A stretch of 64,000 nt of DNA. Source: Eopsaltria australis. Taxonomy: Eukaryota > Chordata > Aves > Passeriformes > Petroicidae. The notes under the pieces were generated by a model. It worked only from the letters and a program-made list of their open reading frames with translations, ran no database searches and was not told where the DNA came from. The stretch lies in contig JAVTVJ010000447.1 in the NCBI GenBank assembly GCA_034509425.1, positions 806,001-870,000 on the forward strand. Direction: 5' to 3'. Shown here in pieces: positions 40,015-52,012 of the stretch; within the stretch, counting starts at the first letter, position 1, and each line of letters opens with the position of its first letter. A program made the translations under genes and the position numbers.

Positions 40015-41296
40015 AGAGATCCTAATTTGAAAATTTTCAAGGTACGAAGTGTAATGGCTTTCACACAAATGCTGTCACAGAGATAGAGACTGTAAACCCC
40101 TTTTCATGATTCTTTTAAAAGCAAAGAAATTTCAAAAAGGATTGATTTGTACAAAAAAATCAAATCCCAGCCTTAGAATTTTAATGGGTGAAAGAGTGAT
40201 CCAGGTTCCCTTCAAGTGTGAGAGATGCTTTCAGCTTCTTCATGCTGAAGTGATGGAAGTTTACTCATAAAAGAGAAAGAATTGGTAGAAATGGATGATT
40301 CAAAGCAAGAAAGAAATTATAAAGAAATAAAGAAAGACAAAAGGCATCCTGCAAGACCTTATCCAATACAGTTTTTGTGACTCCAGGAAATACCTACAAT
40401 TTATGAACTTAAATCACTCCTTCCCACAGATGCTTCTTTCATGTGTCCATGCAAAAATAGGAGCTCAGATGTAAACTGGGTTTTTTTTCCACTTAATCAT
40501 TTGACAAAGTCACTGTTGTAGGTAAAAGGAAAAAGAAAGATTATTTCTATGAGCAGTTGAAGCACTTGAAGATGCACACACTGAGAAAAGCTAAAATCTC
40601 TTCCTGTGGACTGGTGACTCATGTTCAGTGTGAGATACCTGCAGCACACCCTGTGCCCTCAGGCAGGAAATGTTTCCACAAATCCACACAAACACAAATC
40701 TGTGGTCTAAACTGCTCCCAGTGTCAGGGATCTCCCACTGTGTGCGAGGGATTTTTGAGACATCATTGCCTTTAAAGGGAGACCATAAATGTCCCCCTGT
40801 GCTCCCCAAATGTAGAAAATTGTGTGAGCGCCCAAATCACTTTAGATCAAGGCACAAGGGAATGCTGGAGGGGTTGCTCTTCCCAGGACAAATAAATGAC
40901 TCCCTGAAAGCCCCCAGAGCTGTCTGAGATCTCAGCTGTGCACTCTGCAGATTCACAGCCCTGTGAAGGAATCTCAGATGCACGTGGGCTTCACACACCT
41001 CCATGACAAAGTCCAGTGATCGTTTATTCCACAATTATGGATCAAATAATGGATCTTCCTTATGGCCTCAGGTGTAGATCAGGGCCTAATTAATAATGAA
41101 AATTGTGTGTGAAAACAAGCAGAGGGCGTCTGGGAGCTCCTGCAGGTTCCAGGCTGTGTAATGCTGAGTAGTGATGCTGCTGAGGAAGCTGAGGAAACCC
41201 AGGGGCCTGGGGTTTAACTGAACCAAACAGCAAAAAAACAACCAAAACCAAACATAAAACCACTCAAAACATGTATCTGGGTTCATATGTATATAA

Positions 41297-41767
41297 AATC
41301 ATAGATTCATTTATGTTGCAAAAGGCCTTTAAGATAATCTAGTCCATCCATTCCCCCAGCACTGCCAAGGCCACCACTTAACCATGTCCCCATGTGCCAC
41401 ATCCACACATTTTTTGAACACTTCCAGGCATGATGAGCCCACCAGTTCTCTGGGCAGCCTGTTCCAATACCTGACAACTCTTTCCATGATGATTTTTTCC
41501 CAAATATCCAATCTAAACCTCCCCTGGCCCAGCCTGAAGCCGTTCCCTCTCCTCCTGTCCCTGTTCCCTGCGAGCAGAGCCCAAATCCTCCCTGGCTGTC
41601 CCCTCCTGTCAGGGAGTTGTGCAGAGCCACAGGGTCCCCCCTGAGCCTCCTTTTCTCCAGGCTGAGCCCTTTCCCAGCTCCCTCAGCTGCTCCAGACCCT
41701 TCCCCAGCTCCATTCCCATCTCTGGATTTGCTCCAGCCCCTCAGTGTCTGTCTTGGAATGAGGGGCC
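41297..41767 (-). mobile_element. CR1 3' fragment (antisense), longest copy
   Basis: About 470 bp of antisense CR1: AAATCATAGATTCATTTATG tail, GCACTGCCAAGGCCACCAC, TTCTCTGGGCAGCCTGTTCC, TCCCTGCGAGCAGAGCCC, CTGAGCCTCCTTTTCTCCAG and CTCCAGCCCCTCAGTGTCTG. It abuts a TA/CA microsatellite. The open frames on both strands here are repeat sequence. Confidence 0.95.
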
Positions 41768-41769
41768 AA

Positions 41770-41815
41770 ATATATATGTAAATATATATATATACACACA
41801 TATATATATATATGA
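41770..41815 (+). repeat. TA/CA microsatellite
   Basis: ATATATGTAAATATATATATA passes into CACACATATATATATATATG next to the 5' side of the antisense CR1 copy. Confidence 0.95.
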
Positions 41816-42847
41816 AAAGTCATATACTGGGATCTTCAGAGGTCTTAAAAGACTCAGTACACCCTATCCAGAAGGTCTTGGGTGACATTCTTGCAATATT
41901 CCAGCTAAATAAAGGCAAAACCTTCTTCCTGGGGAGTAGATTGCTGCTTGTCAGATTTTTGGTCATCTCTGTGTATCCTGGAATTTATCCTGTATTTTGT
42001 GCAGGCACATTCAGAGTACACATAATTAAAAATAGGTACAATTATAGAAAAATATTCAAATGGATTATGAGAAATTAAGACTTAAAAATGGATTCTTGTT
42101 TTCATTTACCCTCCTGCTAGCATCCAAATCTGTGGTTCAGTGAGGAGACAGAGCCATAAAGATAATATAAAATTACCTCCTCGAAATGCAGGCCCAAGAA
42201 CCTTTTTAAAAATAATTTCTGCATGAAATATTTCAGGAAAAGAAAATAATAGATCAAACACATCCCTCTAGAAGAGTCATTACCTCTGAATATTCTAGGA
42301 TGCTTTGGAAACATTACTTTATCTCTCTTTCTTCTTTGTGTTTAATTTTTAGTGAGCTGGGATAAAGCAGGTAAGTATAAACATTTCACATTCTGTGGCA
42401 ATTCCACTCCTTTCAAGCCCATTATTATGCAGGAGTTACCAAACAACCCTGGAACTTTGAAATTTTGCCCAAAGGGAGAGGATAATATTGGGCAACAGCC
42501 ACTCACCTGCGACACCTCACCTAACATTATCAAAAGAAGGAAACATTCCTCAAGTAATTAAATATTTATTCCTTTAAAGGTATAACTAGAGCACAAAAAT
42601 ACATTTCTACCTCCCACAGCTTTTATCAAGCTGTCAAGTTCTCCATAACTTGGTGTTAACTGAGTCATAAAGGGAAAAATATCTACAGCAGGAGAAATGT
42701 GTGAACCCTTGCTTGAGGATGCACTTGGTCATTCAGTGAGAAAGTGGAAAAAATCCTGGTTATTCCTGATCTCTGCAGGTGCAACTCAGCAGTGAGATCA
42801 AGGTGTGCTCAGCTTCCGAACAAGTGCTTGAATTCCCTGCTAAGATG

Positions 42848-42871
42848 ACGTGGGATAACGTGGGATAACGT
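42848..42871 (+). repeat. GTGGGATAAC short tandem repeat
   Basis: Two full GTGGGATAAC decamers followed by GTG, preceded by GAC. Confidence 0.85.
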
Positions 42872-43918
42872 GCCTGCCCTTCAGGCGGCTTCAGACCTGA
42901 CCTTTCACTTCTGGGCAAACTCCTGATGAAGTTTCAACCAAAAAAAATTATCCTTTTTGTCTCTTCCAGCTTCCTTCCTTTTCCACACACATATTCATCA
43001 TCTTACAAATGAACTGAACAGCCCAGTCTGCTCTGAGGGGTTGTTTGACAGTGTATTTATAAAAAGAGTGAAAGGAAATACATTGCCTTATTTCCATTTG
43101 AAGCCTTTAACTCAGATTCATACCAGGGGCTTCATTTAAAAAAACCTGATCCTACTAAGTTTTTGCTTGAGAATCTGACTGAAATCTGCATTTTTATATG
43201 CAGAAATGCCATTTTAAGCCTTTAAATATCCATCCTCTGTATTAAACTCGAGTTCAGAGAGACACAAAGACCTTGCTTTGGCCAGCTTTCTTTGAGACAC
43301 AGAACAAAGCACCACATACAAAAATATCCACATATTTTTGTGTTTGTGGGACTGTTTCCCTCTGTAATTCCACACCCTGGTCCACCTCTTTTTAAGGTGT
43401 AAAAGGACTGAACTATTGATCAGCATTTCACACTCTGAGGTTACTGCAGCAGGAAAATACTGCATCAAAGTGAAATCTCTGTAGATGCTTCATCCCCTGC
43501 TCCCTTGTCAAAGCATTTGTTCAGCTTAAAACACATGAAAACTATCATTCATATGGAGCCAAGCACTTAAACTCATGTGTGAGTTTAATAATGAGATTGA
43601 GATCAGTGGGAATGAAGGATTAGAAACTGCTATGTCTGAGTAATGGACCAAGTTATTTTGCTTCATTCCAAACCTCTGTTCTTTTTTAGTAATATCCTGC
43701 TCAGTAGCTCCTTGACCTAAAATACATATTTAACTATGTTAACTCTTCACTTTCAGATTCTCAACTTAATGAATAAACAAACAAGGGGGAAAAAATCTTA
43801 GGAGAATTATTTTGAGAATTACCTACAGGCTGTGTTCTCTGACTTCTTAATTCAGGAACTGTCTCCTTGCTGAAGATGTATATTATAAATTGAAATAACT
43901 TCATGGCTGTTTCCCCAC

Positions 43919-43973
43919 AGTTTATTAAAATGGGAAAGCCAAAATGGGAAGTTTATCAAAATGGAAAGCCAAA
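43919..43973 (+). repeat. Tandem duplication of about 32 bp
   Basis: AGTTTATTAAAATGGGAAAG and AGTTTATCAAAATGGAAAG, both followed by CCAAA, are spaced about 31 bp apart. Confidence 0.85.
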
Positions 43974-44738
43974 CTTTTTTGTCTAGCCTTCTTCTCATGG
44001 CCACAGGTGAAAAGCTGCAGGCATTTCTGACTGACTTTGGTAACTTGGGTGTCTAATTCTCACAGAGAACATTCAATGAATGACAAGAAGCGACCACAAA
44101 ATTTAAAACCACACTAGAAACTGTCACCAGCTCAGGGAGGCTCCTCTGACCTTCATGTTGATCTTCAGCACAGTCATTTGCTGTATATTTATCTTCTGGA
44201 AGCAAATTATTTAAAAATAACTAAATTCTGTCATTCAAAAACATAAATGTATTCACTTCTCTTGCATTGTAGGTACAATTTAAAAATTTTCCAGGTTGTA
44301 GGTATACAGGAAGATGTGTGATACCCACACATTTTGGTTGAGAACCAAGGTGAGAGTCATGAGAAAGAGATGCAGATTTCTGAGCAAAGGTGTGGAGTTC
44401 CCTTTCTTCAATGGAGGACTGGCTCTAGAGAACATTTCCACAATCCACATTCTTTTTTTATGTCTACCCTTTATATTGCACTGAAAATTCTTCTAGATCT
44501 ACAAGATTTGCAAGATTTCAAGGTGGAAAGTCTGTGGGATGGATTCTTGATTGGTGCAGCTCATGGCATTATCATCATGGCAATCGTGACATTGTGAAAA
44601 TAAATTCCACAATTTACTTATTTTAAGTGAAAAAAAAAAAATATTTTCAATATTGAACTTGCTGTTTGATAGTTCACTTTGTGACACCAGATTTTTGATT
44701 TCTAAGGGCCAGTGGTTACTTTTTGCTTTTTTAGTAAT

Positions 44739-44815
44739 TTCATAGAATTCATAGAATCACAGAATGGTTTGGGTTGGAAGGGACCTGGAAAACCTCCTAG
44801 TTTAAAACTGTCAGT
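44739..44815 (-). mobile_element. Short CR1 3' tail (antisense)
   Basis: Only the extreme 3' end of a CR1 copy is left: TTCATAGAATTCATAGAATC, ACAGAATGGTTTGGGTTGG, AAGGGACCTGGAAAACCTCC. After about 44815 no CR1 similarity is seen. Confidence 0.88.
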
Positions 44816-46019
44816 GCCTTACCTGATTTAGTCTCTCCTTGCATGACAGCAATTCCAGATTCTGTAATCTTTGTCATGTTTCCAGGTACTTTTCCATCCA
44901 TTCTTTCAGATGAGTGGATAAAAACTGCATGAACAATTCAAACACAGACACCCAATATTTTCCTCTATCAAACCTGTCCTTATCCTGTTGGCTTTACTAC
45001 ACGAGCTGGGCACTAAACTGGCACATCCTGGTCGGTTCTTGGTTCATTTTTTCATGTGCGTTGCTTTATCATTTATAAATACTAAATTTCATTGCATGAC
45101 CATGAAGATATTTAGAGCACAGATGGACAAAAGGCAAATAATCCGTCCAAAAGTAGGACTCTAATGGCCATGGACGAAGTTGTCTAAAATCACTCTGGAT
45201 TTTTCCCTGACTGTGATTTTCCTGGAGTATTTCACAGACACTGTCACTATTCTGAGGGAGTGACTGGTCCCAGATTCCTTCCACTGTCATCTTTATGCAT
45301 GGAGACCCCAGCACGGGAGACTCCATGTGTTCATGGATGACATTTCTCTATGTGCTTGCCTCTCAACTTTTCCAAATTTGAGATGCCTTTTAGAGCAACA
45401 ACAATTTTGAAGCAACCACTGAGTTAATCCATCAGAGTTTTAGAGGAAAACACTTCTAAAGAAGAGCTACTACTTTTATTCATGGCAAACTGCCTATTTT
45501 CCTTTTTCGTGCAGCACATCAGGACATTTTTACTTGTCTGTTATTTGCTATTTTTGTCTTTAAACTCTGTGTCCGCCTTTTGTCTCTGTAATCTCATTTG
45601 TAAGGATCCCAATTACTTTTAGGGGGTTAATTGTTACCACGAGCAATGTCAGGCTATGTCAGACTCCAGGGCTTTACAGGGAAAGCTCTGCAAGGACTTC
45701 CCCACTTCTCATAGATTTTGGTCATGTCTACACTCTCCAGCTCTGATTGGGGAACTGCTTTTATTACACAGCACAACTAAACAAAGCAAAAATAGTAATT
45801 TCCTAAAAGACCTCCGAGAGTACATTTCTTTACATAGACTGTGTAGGAGGGCAATAGAACAAAATTTGGAGCTTTGCTATTCTGAGGAATAATCAGCGTA
45901 TGTGAGACAACATCCAAACATCTCTCAAAAGCTCTGCAAGGGCTACACGTGTCACTATTGGTGTAACTCAGTGTTTATCCCAGTGTTTCAAATCCCCTGT
46001 GAGGCCATGAATGTTCCCT

Positions 46020-46050
46020 TAATTAAATACTAAATGATAGTATTTAATTA
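46020..46050 (+). repeat. 13-bp perfect AT-rich inverted repeat
   Basis: TAATTAAATACTA and TAGTATTTAATTA are exact reverse complements around a 5-base loop, about 500 bp beyond the CTNNA2 poly(A) site. Confidence 0.9.
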
Positions 46051-46560
46051 TAAGGAAAATTAATAGATGCTTATTGTTTTCTTTTATATATACCCAGACT
46101 TTTTGATAATGATACTGCAGGCTCTGTAGTTAAGCAGCTGTTGGTGCTAAAAGAGAATAAAAGTAGATATTTGTGCAGTGGAGTTTGTGCAGGTCTGTAA
46201 AGTGTGGCACAACAGGTGATTGTCAAGATTCTGAAGTGCCAACCTTACAAGTTAATAAATTGAATTATTTTTACGACTGTTCTTAGGTGTCATATTTAAA
46301 CAAATAATTTCATCCCACATACCACACTTCTCTCATATGTATTAAGGGTTAAATCTGTCTCAGATTTAAACTCTGGTTTTGACCCACTGACCATGTTTGG
46401 CTTATGGTGGTTATAAAAAAAAATGAGAAAATTCACAAAAATGAAGAAGAAAAAAGGAAGCACGAGGCAGAATTAGTAACTCTATAAATCAATTATGATG
46501 CAGGAGATATCTGTGCATTAAAGGAGACGAGCCAGGTTGAGGATTCCAAGGTTAAATGAG

Positions 46561-46566
46561 TTTATT
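46561..46566 (-). terminator. CTNNA2: CTNNA2 poly(A) signal AATAAA
   Basis: The genomic tttatt here reads AATAAA on the minus strand and is the first canonical hexamer after the stop codon, about 870 nt downstream. The expected cleavage lies near 46540-46550. No strong GU-rich downstream element stands out, which lowers confidence somewhat. Confidence 0.65.
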
Positions 46567-46680
46567 GAGTTAGTGGTTACAATGGTATGTCAGATACCTG
46601 TAATCCAAGCTACACCTACATATTTGCCTCTAAATTCTCACACTGTCAGTTTCCGTGTCTCTAAACATTCCACCACCAGG

Positions 46681-46740
46681 TCTTCTATTACTAATATTAT
46701 AATAATAATAATAATAATCAGAATAATAATCAGAATATAA
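46681..46740 (+). repeat. AAT microsatellite in the CTNNA2 3'UTR
   Basis: AATAATAATAATAATAAT-type run interrupted by CAG, within the inferred 3'UTR; it reads ATT in the transcript. Confidence 0.93.
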
Positions 46741-47432
46741 AAGGCAATGTCAATCACCATATTGTGCTTCATACTCCACCATAAGGAATTCAATTGGCAA
46801 AAGTAAACCTCTGGTCATATTAATGGGATTAATTGAAATGTGAGCAATCATAACACTACTAGAATATAAAGAACAAAATCTGGTTCAAAAGAAGCATTTT
46901 TAAGATGAATTAGTTTGAATCTGTTTTAAAAATTCACATACTAGAATGAAGATGACTTAAAAGTTATATCATTTAATTATTGGGCCACACATTGAAGCAT
47001 ATTGGCTAGTACATTTTTGCACTGCAACAGAAGCAATACAAGCTTTATGGTCTACCATTACAATTCCATTTTTTTGTTTTTTTTTTTTTCACTTAATATA
47101 CCTGCCAACCTAATGTTTCTCGCATGCATAAAAATTTCGGGGTTTTAGACTTGAATTTATCATGTATTCCACACGTACACCCCCGTGATGCAAATTCTTT
47201 GGCCAATTTAATGCTATAGTTTAGTTTAAAAAGGAAGCTTGGAGTTAAGTTCACTTAACATCAGAAGGCAACGCCCTGAATTTTGGGCTTTGCAGAGAGT
47301 TATTGACTGGAATAGAGTCTCAGGTCGCATGCAAATTGTCACTTTGTCCCCCCACCCCATGCCAGACGCACACAAGTCGGCAGGTACGCATACAAAAAAG
47401 AATATAAAACCCTCCTGGTAAAGCTCAGTGCT

Positions 47433-47720
47433 TTAGAATGAATCCATAGCTTTAAATTCACTTAAGGCCTGTACAGGGGAAATGTGTTTCTTCTGGGAGC
47501 CTCTCCTCACTCTTGTCTGATATTCTTCTGGCTTTTCTCTCTTTACTAGAGGTTTCTTCTCGGGGGCCTTCATCTTCCAAGATACAACAGGGGAGTTCAC
47601 TGCAGCAGTGCCATAGACCTTCTGGTATTTAGTAGAAGCCACATATGATGCTTTCACTGTAAGTACCACAGCGTTCATCAGGTTTTTAGCTGCCTGGATG
47701 AGAGAAGTGGCACTGTCCAG
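47433..47720 (-). CDS. CTNNA2: CTNNA2 terminal coding exon (alpha-N-catenin C terminus)
   Basis: This exon encodes the last 95 residues and TAA stop of alpha-N-catenin, which links the cadherin-beta-catenin complex to F-actin at neuronal adherens junctions and synapses. The coding block starts LDSATSLIQAAKNLMNAV directly after a TTTGTAG acceptor and ends SEFKAMDSF. The paralogue call rests on VYGTAAVNSPVVSW after the STKYQK motif and on the final Phe; alpha-E-catenin (CTNNA1) has a different stretch there and ends in Ile, and CTNNA3 diverges strongly. The exon covers the last helix of the actin-binding domain plus the basic C-terminal extension (KKPLVKREK, RRGSQKKH). By alignment the STK lysine and the PEK lysine correspond to alpha-E-catenin K842 and K866, which are implicated in actin binding. 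One visible difference from the mammalian protein as I recall it is Tyr for Phe in PEEYQTR. The frame is intact and phase 0 at its start. Confidence 0.97.
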   Translation of the reverse strand: MDSATSLIQAAKNLMNAVVLTVKASYVASTKYQKVYGTAAVNSPVVSWKMKAPEKKPLVKREKPEEYQTRVRRGSQKKHISPVQALSEFKAMDSF

Positions 47721-48827
47721 CTACAAACAGAAAACAAAATGAAATATAGCAAGGTTACTCCAAAACACAACACAGCAAGGTCACTCCATGGCTGGATCAC
47801 TGGGCTGTTTCCTGACTGGAGCCTGGATCCTCCCAGAGCTCATTAAAGATGGAACAAATCCTCTTCCTTGGGGTACACTGGAGTGTCCAGCACTGGCAAC
47901 ATCATGCACTGAACAGCAAAGGTAAGACCATGGTACCTCACATTACCTTATTTTTATAAGTTATAGGAAAAACTTGTGTTGTCTGTGGGTTGTCTGTGGG
48001 TTTTTTTTGATAGTTGATTATTTTTTGTCTGTTTTCTCGCAAAAATTTCTTCACCTCTCACTTAAACCTCTAAAAATTTACTGTTACATGTCAGAAACTG
48101 CAAAACAGGTCAACAGGGATTCTTCCCAAGTGTTCCAGTTTGTTCTAATTATTCCTGTTAAGCCCAGGATAACACCCCCAGCGATGTCTACGGGAACAGT
48201 GTGAGGCCAGCGCTGAGCTTGTTAGAGAATCCCACCTGAAAAGATGAAAGGAGGTTCTGAAACCCCTACAGAAATGAAAAGATGAGACAGTTAACTGCAG
48301 GTTTTGGCAGCTCCTGTAACGTGTGAGTTACTTATGGTCTCAAGGAATGTTACTTTGTGGTTACCAGGCTTTTTGTACCTTTGTGTTTCTCCCATGCACC
48401 AGTCTGCCTGGGGTTCCTGGGTGTCCTCAGGATGTAACAGCCCTGAAGGACTTGCTGAGCTTCAAAACACTGGGACTTCCACTCAGCAAGCTTCCATCAC
48501 ACACTGAAGTGAAGTACACACCCCTGGCCAAAATTTTCAAAAGGATTTCAGCCTATAATGGTACTTCCAAGGCAATGTCTCAATGTTCCACAATGTGAGT
48601 CAGGCACTCGCCAGATCCAAGTGGATATTCTCAAAGTAGTAGGTCCTAAAAATATGCTCCTAAGGACTGCAGCAAGCCAGGTTATTGCTTATGATGTTCA
48701 ATTATCCCTTTCTTAAAATACTGAAGGAGTGGGATGCACTTTTTTTTTTTATAAAGCCTTTCAGATATACCATGGAAGCTGCTTCAATTATTTATGTCTT
48801 TCCCAGACTGCAGGAATGAGATGGGAT

Positions 48828-48883
48828 GTAGTATTACTTTAATCCATAAAGTATTATCAAAGTAGTATTACTTTGAATCCATA
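48828..48883 (+). repeat. Tandem duplication of about 34 bp in CTNNA2 last intron
   Basis: GTAGTATTACTTTAATCCAT and GTAGTATTACTTTGAATCC are separated by a 34-bp period, about 1.1 kb upstream of the terminal exon in transcript sense. Confidence 0.85.
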
Positions 48884-50877
48884 CTGCATGTTCAGTAAGT
48901 TTTTAGCTGTTTTTAATTAGGATAAATGGCCTGTGTCACTCCAAACCTTTCCTGCTCCCTGTTTTGGGAACACATGCCTCTGTAATGTAAATGCTAAGCA
49001 AGGTAAGCAGGACAAACAGTCATAAGGCAGTAACAAAAGCCACACCATACTTCACCTCAAGCATTTTGAATCATAACAGAAGAGGTCAGGAGAAATCTCC
49101 TTCTGAAGTGTCAGTGACTGATGTGAACAAAAACAGACATTACAGAAAGCCTGCATTTGAAACCACATTAATCTTTACTTACCTGGGGTTTTTTATTTCC
49201 TCTGCTCTGGCCTTAAACCCATTACGGTTCATTAAATACATAAACATCTACATACAGTGAGGTGAAAACCAAAAAAAAAAGCATTTTAATTATATTCATA
49301 TACGTGGTGCCATTCCCTGAAATGCACAGTTAATTGCCTGCCCCCAGTAAATATTTTTCCTCGGGACTAATTTGTATTTCTGTTCGTAAAAGAAACGAAG
49401 TTAAAAGATGGAAAATTACATTACATGGCAGAAACATGACTGTTCAATAGGGAGTAATGAAATATAATCCAGTCTAGTGTTATTCTATAACCACACTGCT
49501 GCATGATTTATAAGGCAATCTGTATGTTTGTTGGCAAATAACAGATCACACTCTATTAAATTAGGATATTCTAATTTACTACAGAGATCTACAATCAAGC
49601 ATTATTCATTGTTAAATGATTCTTTTTGAAACGCTGGCGGATTGATATTGAATATAAAGTGATACCGTCAAATGGTGTTTACTTCATAATCAGTGTGGAT
49701 AAACTGACTGGATTGAGCCTCTCTTGCACATTCCTGAATGAATTCTGGCTGCTGAAGGTTTCCAACAGCTTCACATTTTCCACCATGAAGAGTGTTCTGG
49801 TAGCTGTTTTACATACGTTAAGAGCAGAATGATTAAAGGAAGCATTTTAAAATGAGGGGGCACCTAAATTAGATGCTTAAACCCGTACACAGAGTTCAGT
49901 CTACACCTCTGAACACAGTAATCAGTAATTTTATGGACTGTAGTGATAAGGGCATGCAGAGTCTTGCACTTCTTCAAGATCAGATGCAGGCTGCAATGAC
50001 ACCTTTTAGGAAACCATGTTTCATATTTTGATGCCATTTTAACTCTCTTCAGTTTCAATATGCTGTTAAGAGAAGATAAGAGCTCCCTGCTCTCACCATT
50101 ATTAATCACATTTTAAGATACAGATACTCAGTCTTCGACCCTAATACCCACTTGTAAAACACTTCCTAGTCTTGGAATCAGAAAAGAGACATAAAACCCC
50201 ATCACAGGCTGTGAGTATTCCCCAAAATCTGCTGGTGGCCATTCCATGCATCCAATTTGGCCACCTGAGCACTTCCAGTGATTTTCTTACAGCCTCCAGC
50301 TCCCTGCCTGTATCATGGCTCAGTAAAGAAGAATTAAACTGAATGAACATCATTCCAATTAACATTTAGATCTTCCTACACCAACGTGTTGCTCCAGCTT
50401 TAAGCTGTGCTTTGCCACACTGGCAGAAAGCTGGAATGAGGCAGCAGTGAATCAAGCCCTGGGTGTGTTAATTCCTCACAAAATCTGGGCACAGAAACAT
50501 ATGAACTTTTCCAAACGTTCTGTTAATAATAAAAAATCGTAAGGAGGAAAAATTAACATTTCAAATAAAAGCACCACTAGGAAAATTACTTCACAGTACA
50601 GAAGGCAACCTTTACTCCCTGAAATACCCACAGAATTACAGATCTATCGATGGATTTTGGTCCTAACAGCCAACAGAGCCTTTGACTTGCTGAACAAAGT
50701 GTTCTGCTGCTCAGACTTCTTTAAAAATATGTTTGCCTGCTTTTAGGAGAAAAATCCCTCTCACCCATAAAAGATAAACTTAGGTCACTGTCCCACAAAC
50801 CTCTAAGAACAGTGAATGCTGAGGAAAACTCAAAATTCATAAAGAATCTAAGAGTAACTGCACTGGACCTGGTCACT

Positions 50878-50925
50878 TAGGATAATTAAGGTTGGAAAAG
50901 ATCTACCAATAATATAATTCCAGGG
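50878..50925 (-). mobile_element. Degraded CR1 tail in CTNNA2 last intron
   Basis: The ATAATTAAGGTTGGAAAAG / ATCTACCAATAATAT stretch resembles the antisense CR1 3' end (GGTTGGAAAAGACCT type) but is short and diverged. Confidence 0.5.
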
Positions 50926-51954
50926 TTTTGTTCCCCCTAGAGAAAATCCTTCAGGTTTTGAGGAGTTTTTGAGCTGCTCACCAGCTGTGCTGCAATTTCC
51001 CTGTGCTATTTGCAGAATTTTCCAGAATCTTGAGATAATCAAGATTTCTTGCTTCTTTTACATATACACATAATCAAAGTAAAATAACCAGCAATTGCAA
51101 TAGCAAAATAGCTGAGGAAATGGGAAAGAATAAAGCTGGAAATTTTTATCCTTAACAGTAAAGCAATGAAAAGAGATGTTCTCCCTTCATTGCCACACCG
51201 CTGTAATGGGGAAGAATTATACTTTATGTTTTAGAAAGGAGAAAATCTAACTTCCAGAGATGTCTTCATATTTATAATAATAAATATCCATAAAAAGTAA
51301 GGGAAATTGAGGGAAAAAATTCTGTATTTCCAGTGAGTAAGGATATGGAATGGGTAGCTTTAAAAGAGTTGGTTGCTGAAGAATGTTCTGTATCATTACT
51401 GCTGATTTTAATAAACCTTGAAAAGTGGGTGAAGACATCAAAAGAATTGTAGATAGTTTCTAGTCTTGAAATATTTGAGCAATGAAAATAAAATGACCTG
51501 TGAAATTATGGGCCAGCTCAGCTGACAGCACTCCCAAATTAAACGATGCAATGTCTGTGACAGACTCCATAAATAGAGGAAAGAAATGCAGTTAATGGTA
51601 ACCAAAGGGCTGTGTGGGTTAAAATATTTTCAAAGTAACCTACATCATATTTTGGTATGATTAAACTTTGAATTGCTTAAAATAATGCTGTGGGTATAAC
51701 TGGATCTTTGAAAGGTCTTTTGCTTAGTAATAAATGACAGTTTGATTAAAAAACTCAGTTGACAGAAAACTAACAAGACACATACACAGAAGGATTCCAG
51801 ATTCTCCAGCAGCTGCTTCCAGAAGTACATACACACACAAAAAAAAAAAAAAAATCAGTGCTCAACAGTGAATTTCACAGTGGGGTCCTGGAGAAACCAT
51901 TTGGAGGCTTCACAATATTAATATTTCTACTAAAATCTTGGAAAGAAAGTCACT

Positions 51955-52012
51955 CATTTGATGAAATTTGCAGATAACACTTGGGAAAGTGGCAAGTCAT
52001 GCAGAGGGTGAG
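51955..52012 (+). mobile_element. Possible CR1 reverse-transcriptase remnant
   Basis: ATGAAATTTGCAGATAACAC followed by TGCAGAGGGTG resembles the CR1 segment encoding the conserved FADD-like region of the reverse transcriptase (TTTGCAGATGACAC). The flanks do not match convincingly, so this may be chance. Confidence 0.3.

Larger units (their letters stand above)
33981..41296. other. Intergenic sequence
   Basis: Holds the A/C-rich tract, the 89-bp tandem duplication, the poly-C tract and the CTC microsatellite. The segment 36400-38460 is somewhat richer in G+C. No supported gene was found. Confidence 0.6.
41816..46544. other. Sequence immediately downstream of CTNNA2
   Basis: Holds two short tandem duplications, a CR1 tail at 44739 and the AT hairpin at 46020. 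No gene on either strand could be supported. Confidence 0.6.
46545..47432 (-). other. CTNNA2: CTNNA2 3' untranslated region
   Basis: Sequence downstream of the TAA on the minus strand runs about 0.89 kb to the first canonical AATAAA. It is AT-rich, contains an A-rich run (T-rich on + at 47071-47090) and an AAT/ATT microsatellite (46681-46740), and no competing long ORF or CR1 insertion. The cleavage point is inferred as roughly 10-25 nt after the signal. Variant ATTAAA hexamers occur inside it, so shorter alternative 3' ends are possible. The exact end cannot be fixed without transcript data. Confidence 0.75.

Noticed and set aside
47196..47202. CCAAAGA in the CTNNA2 3'UTR, a 7-mer match to the miR-9 seed
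   Set aside because: A single 7-mer in nearly 900 bases is expected by chance and no conservation can be seen here.
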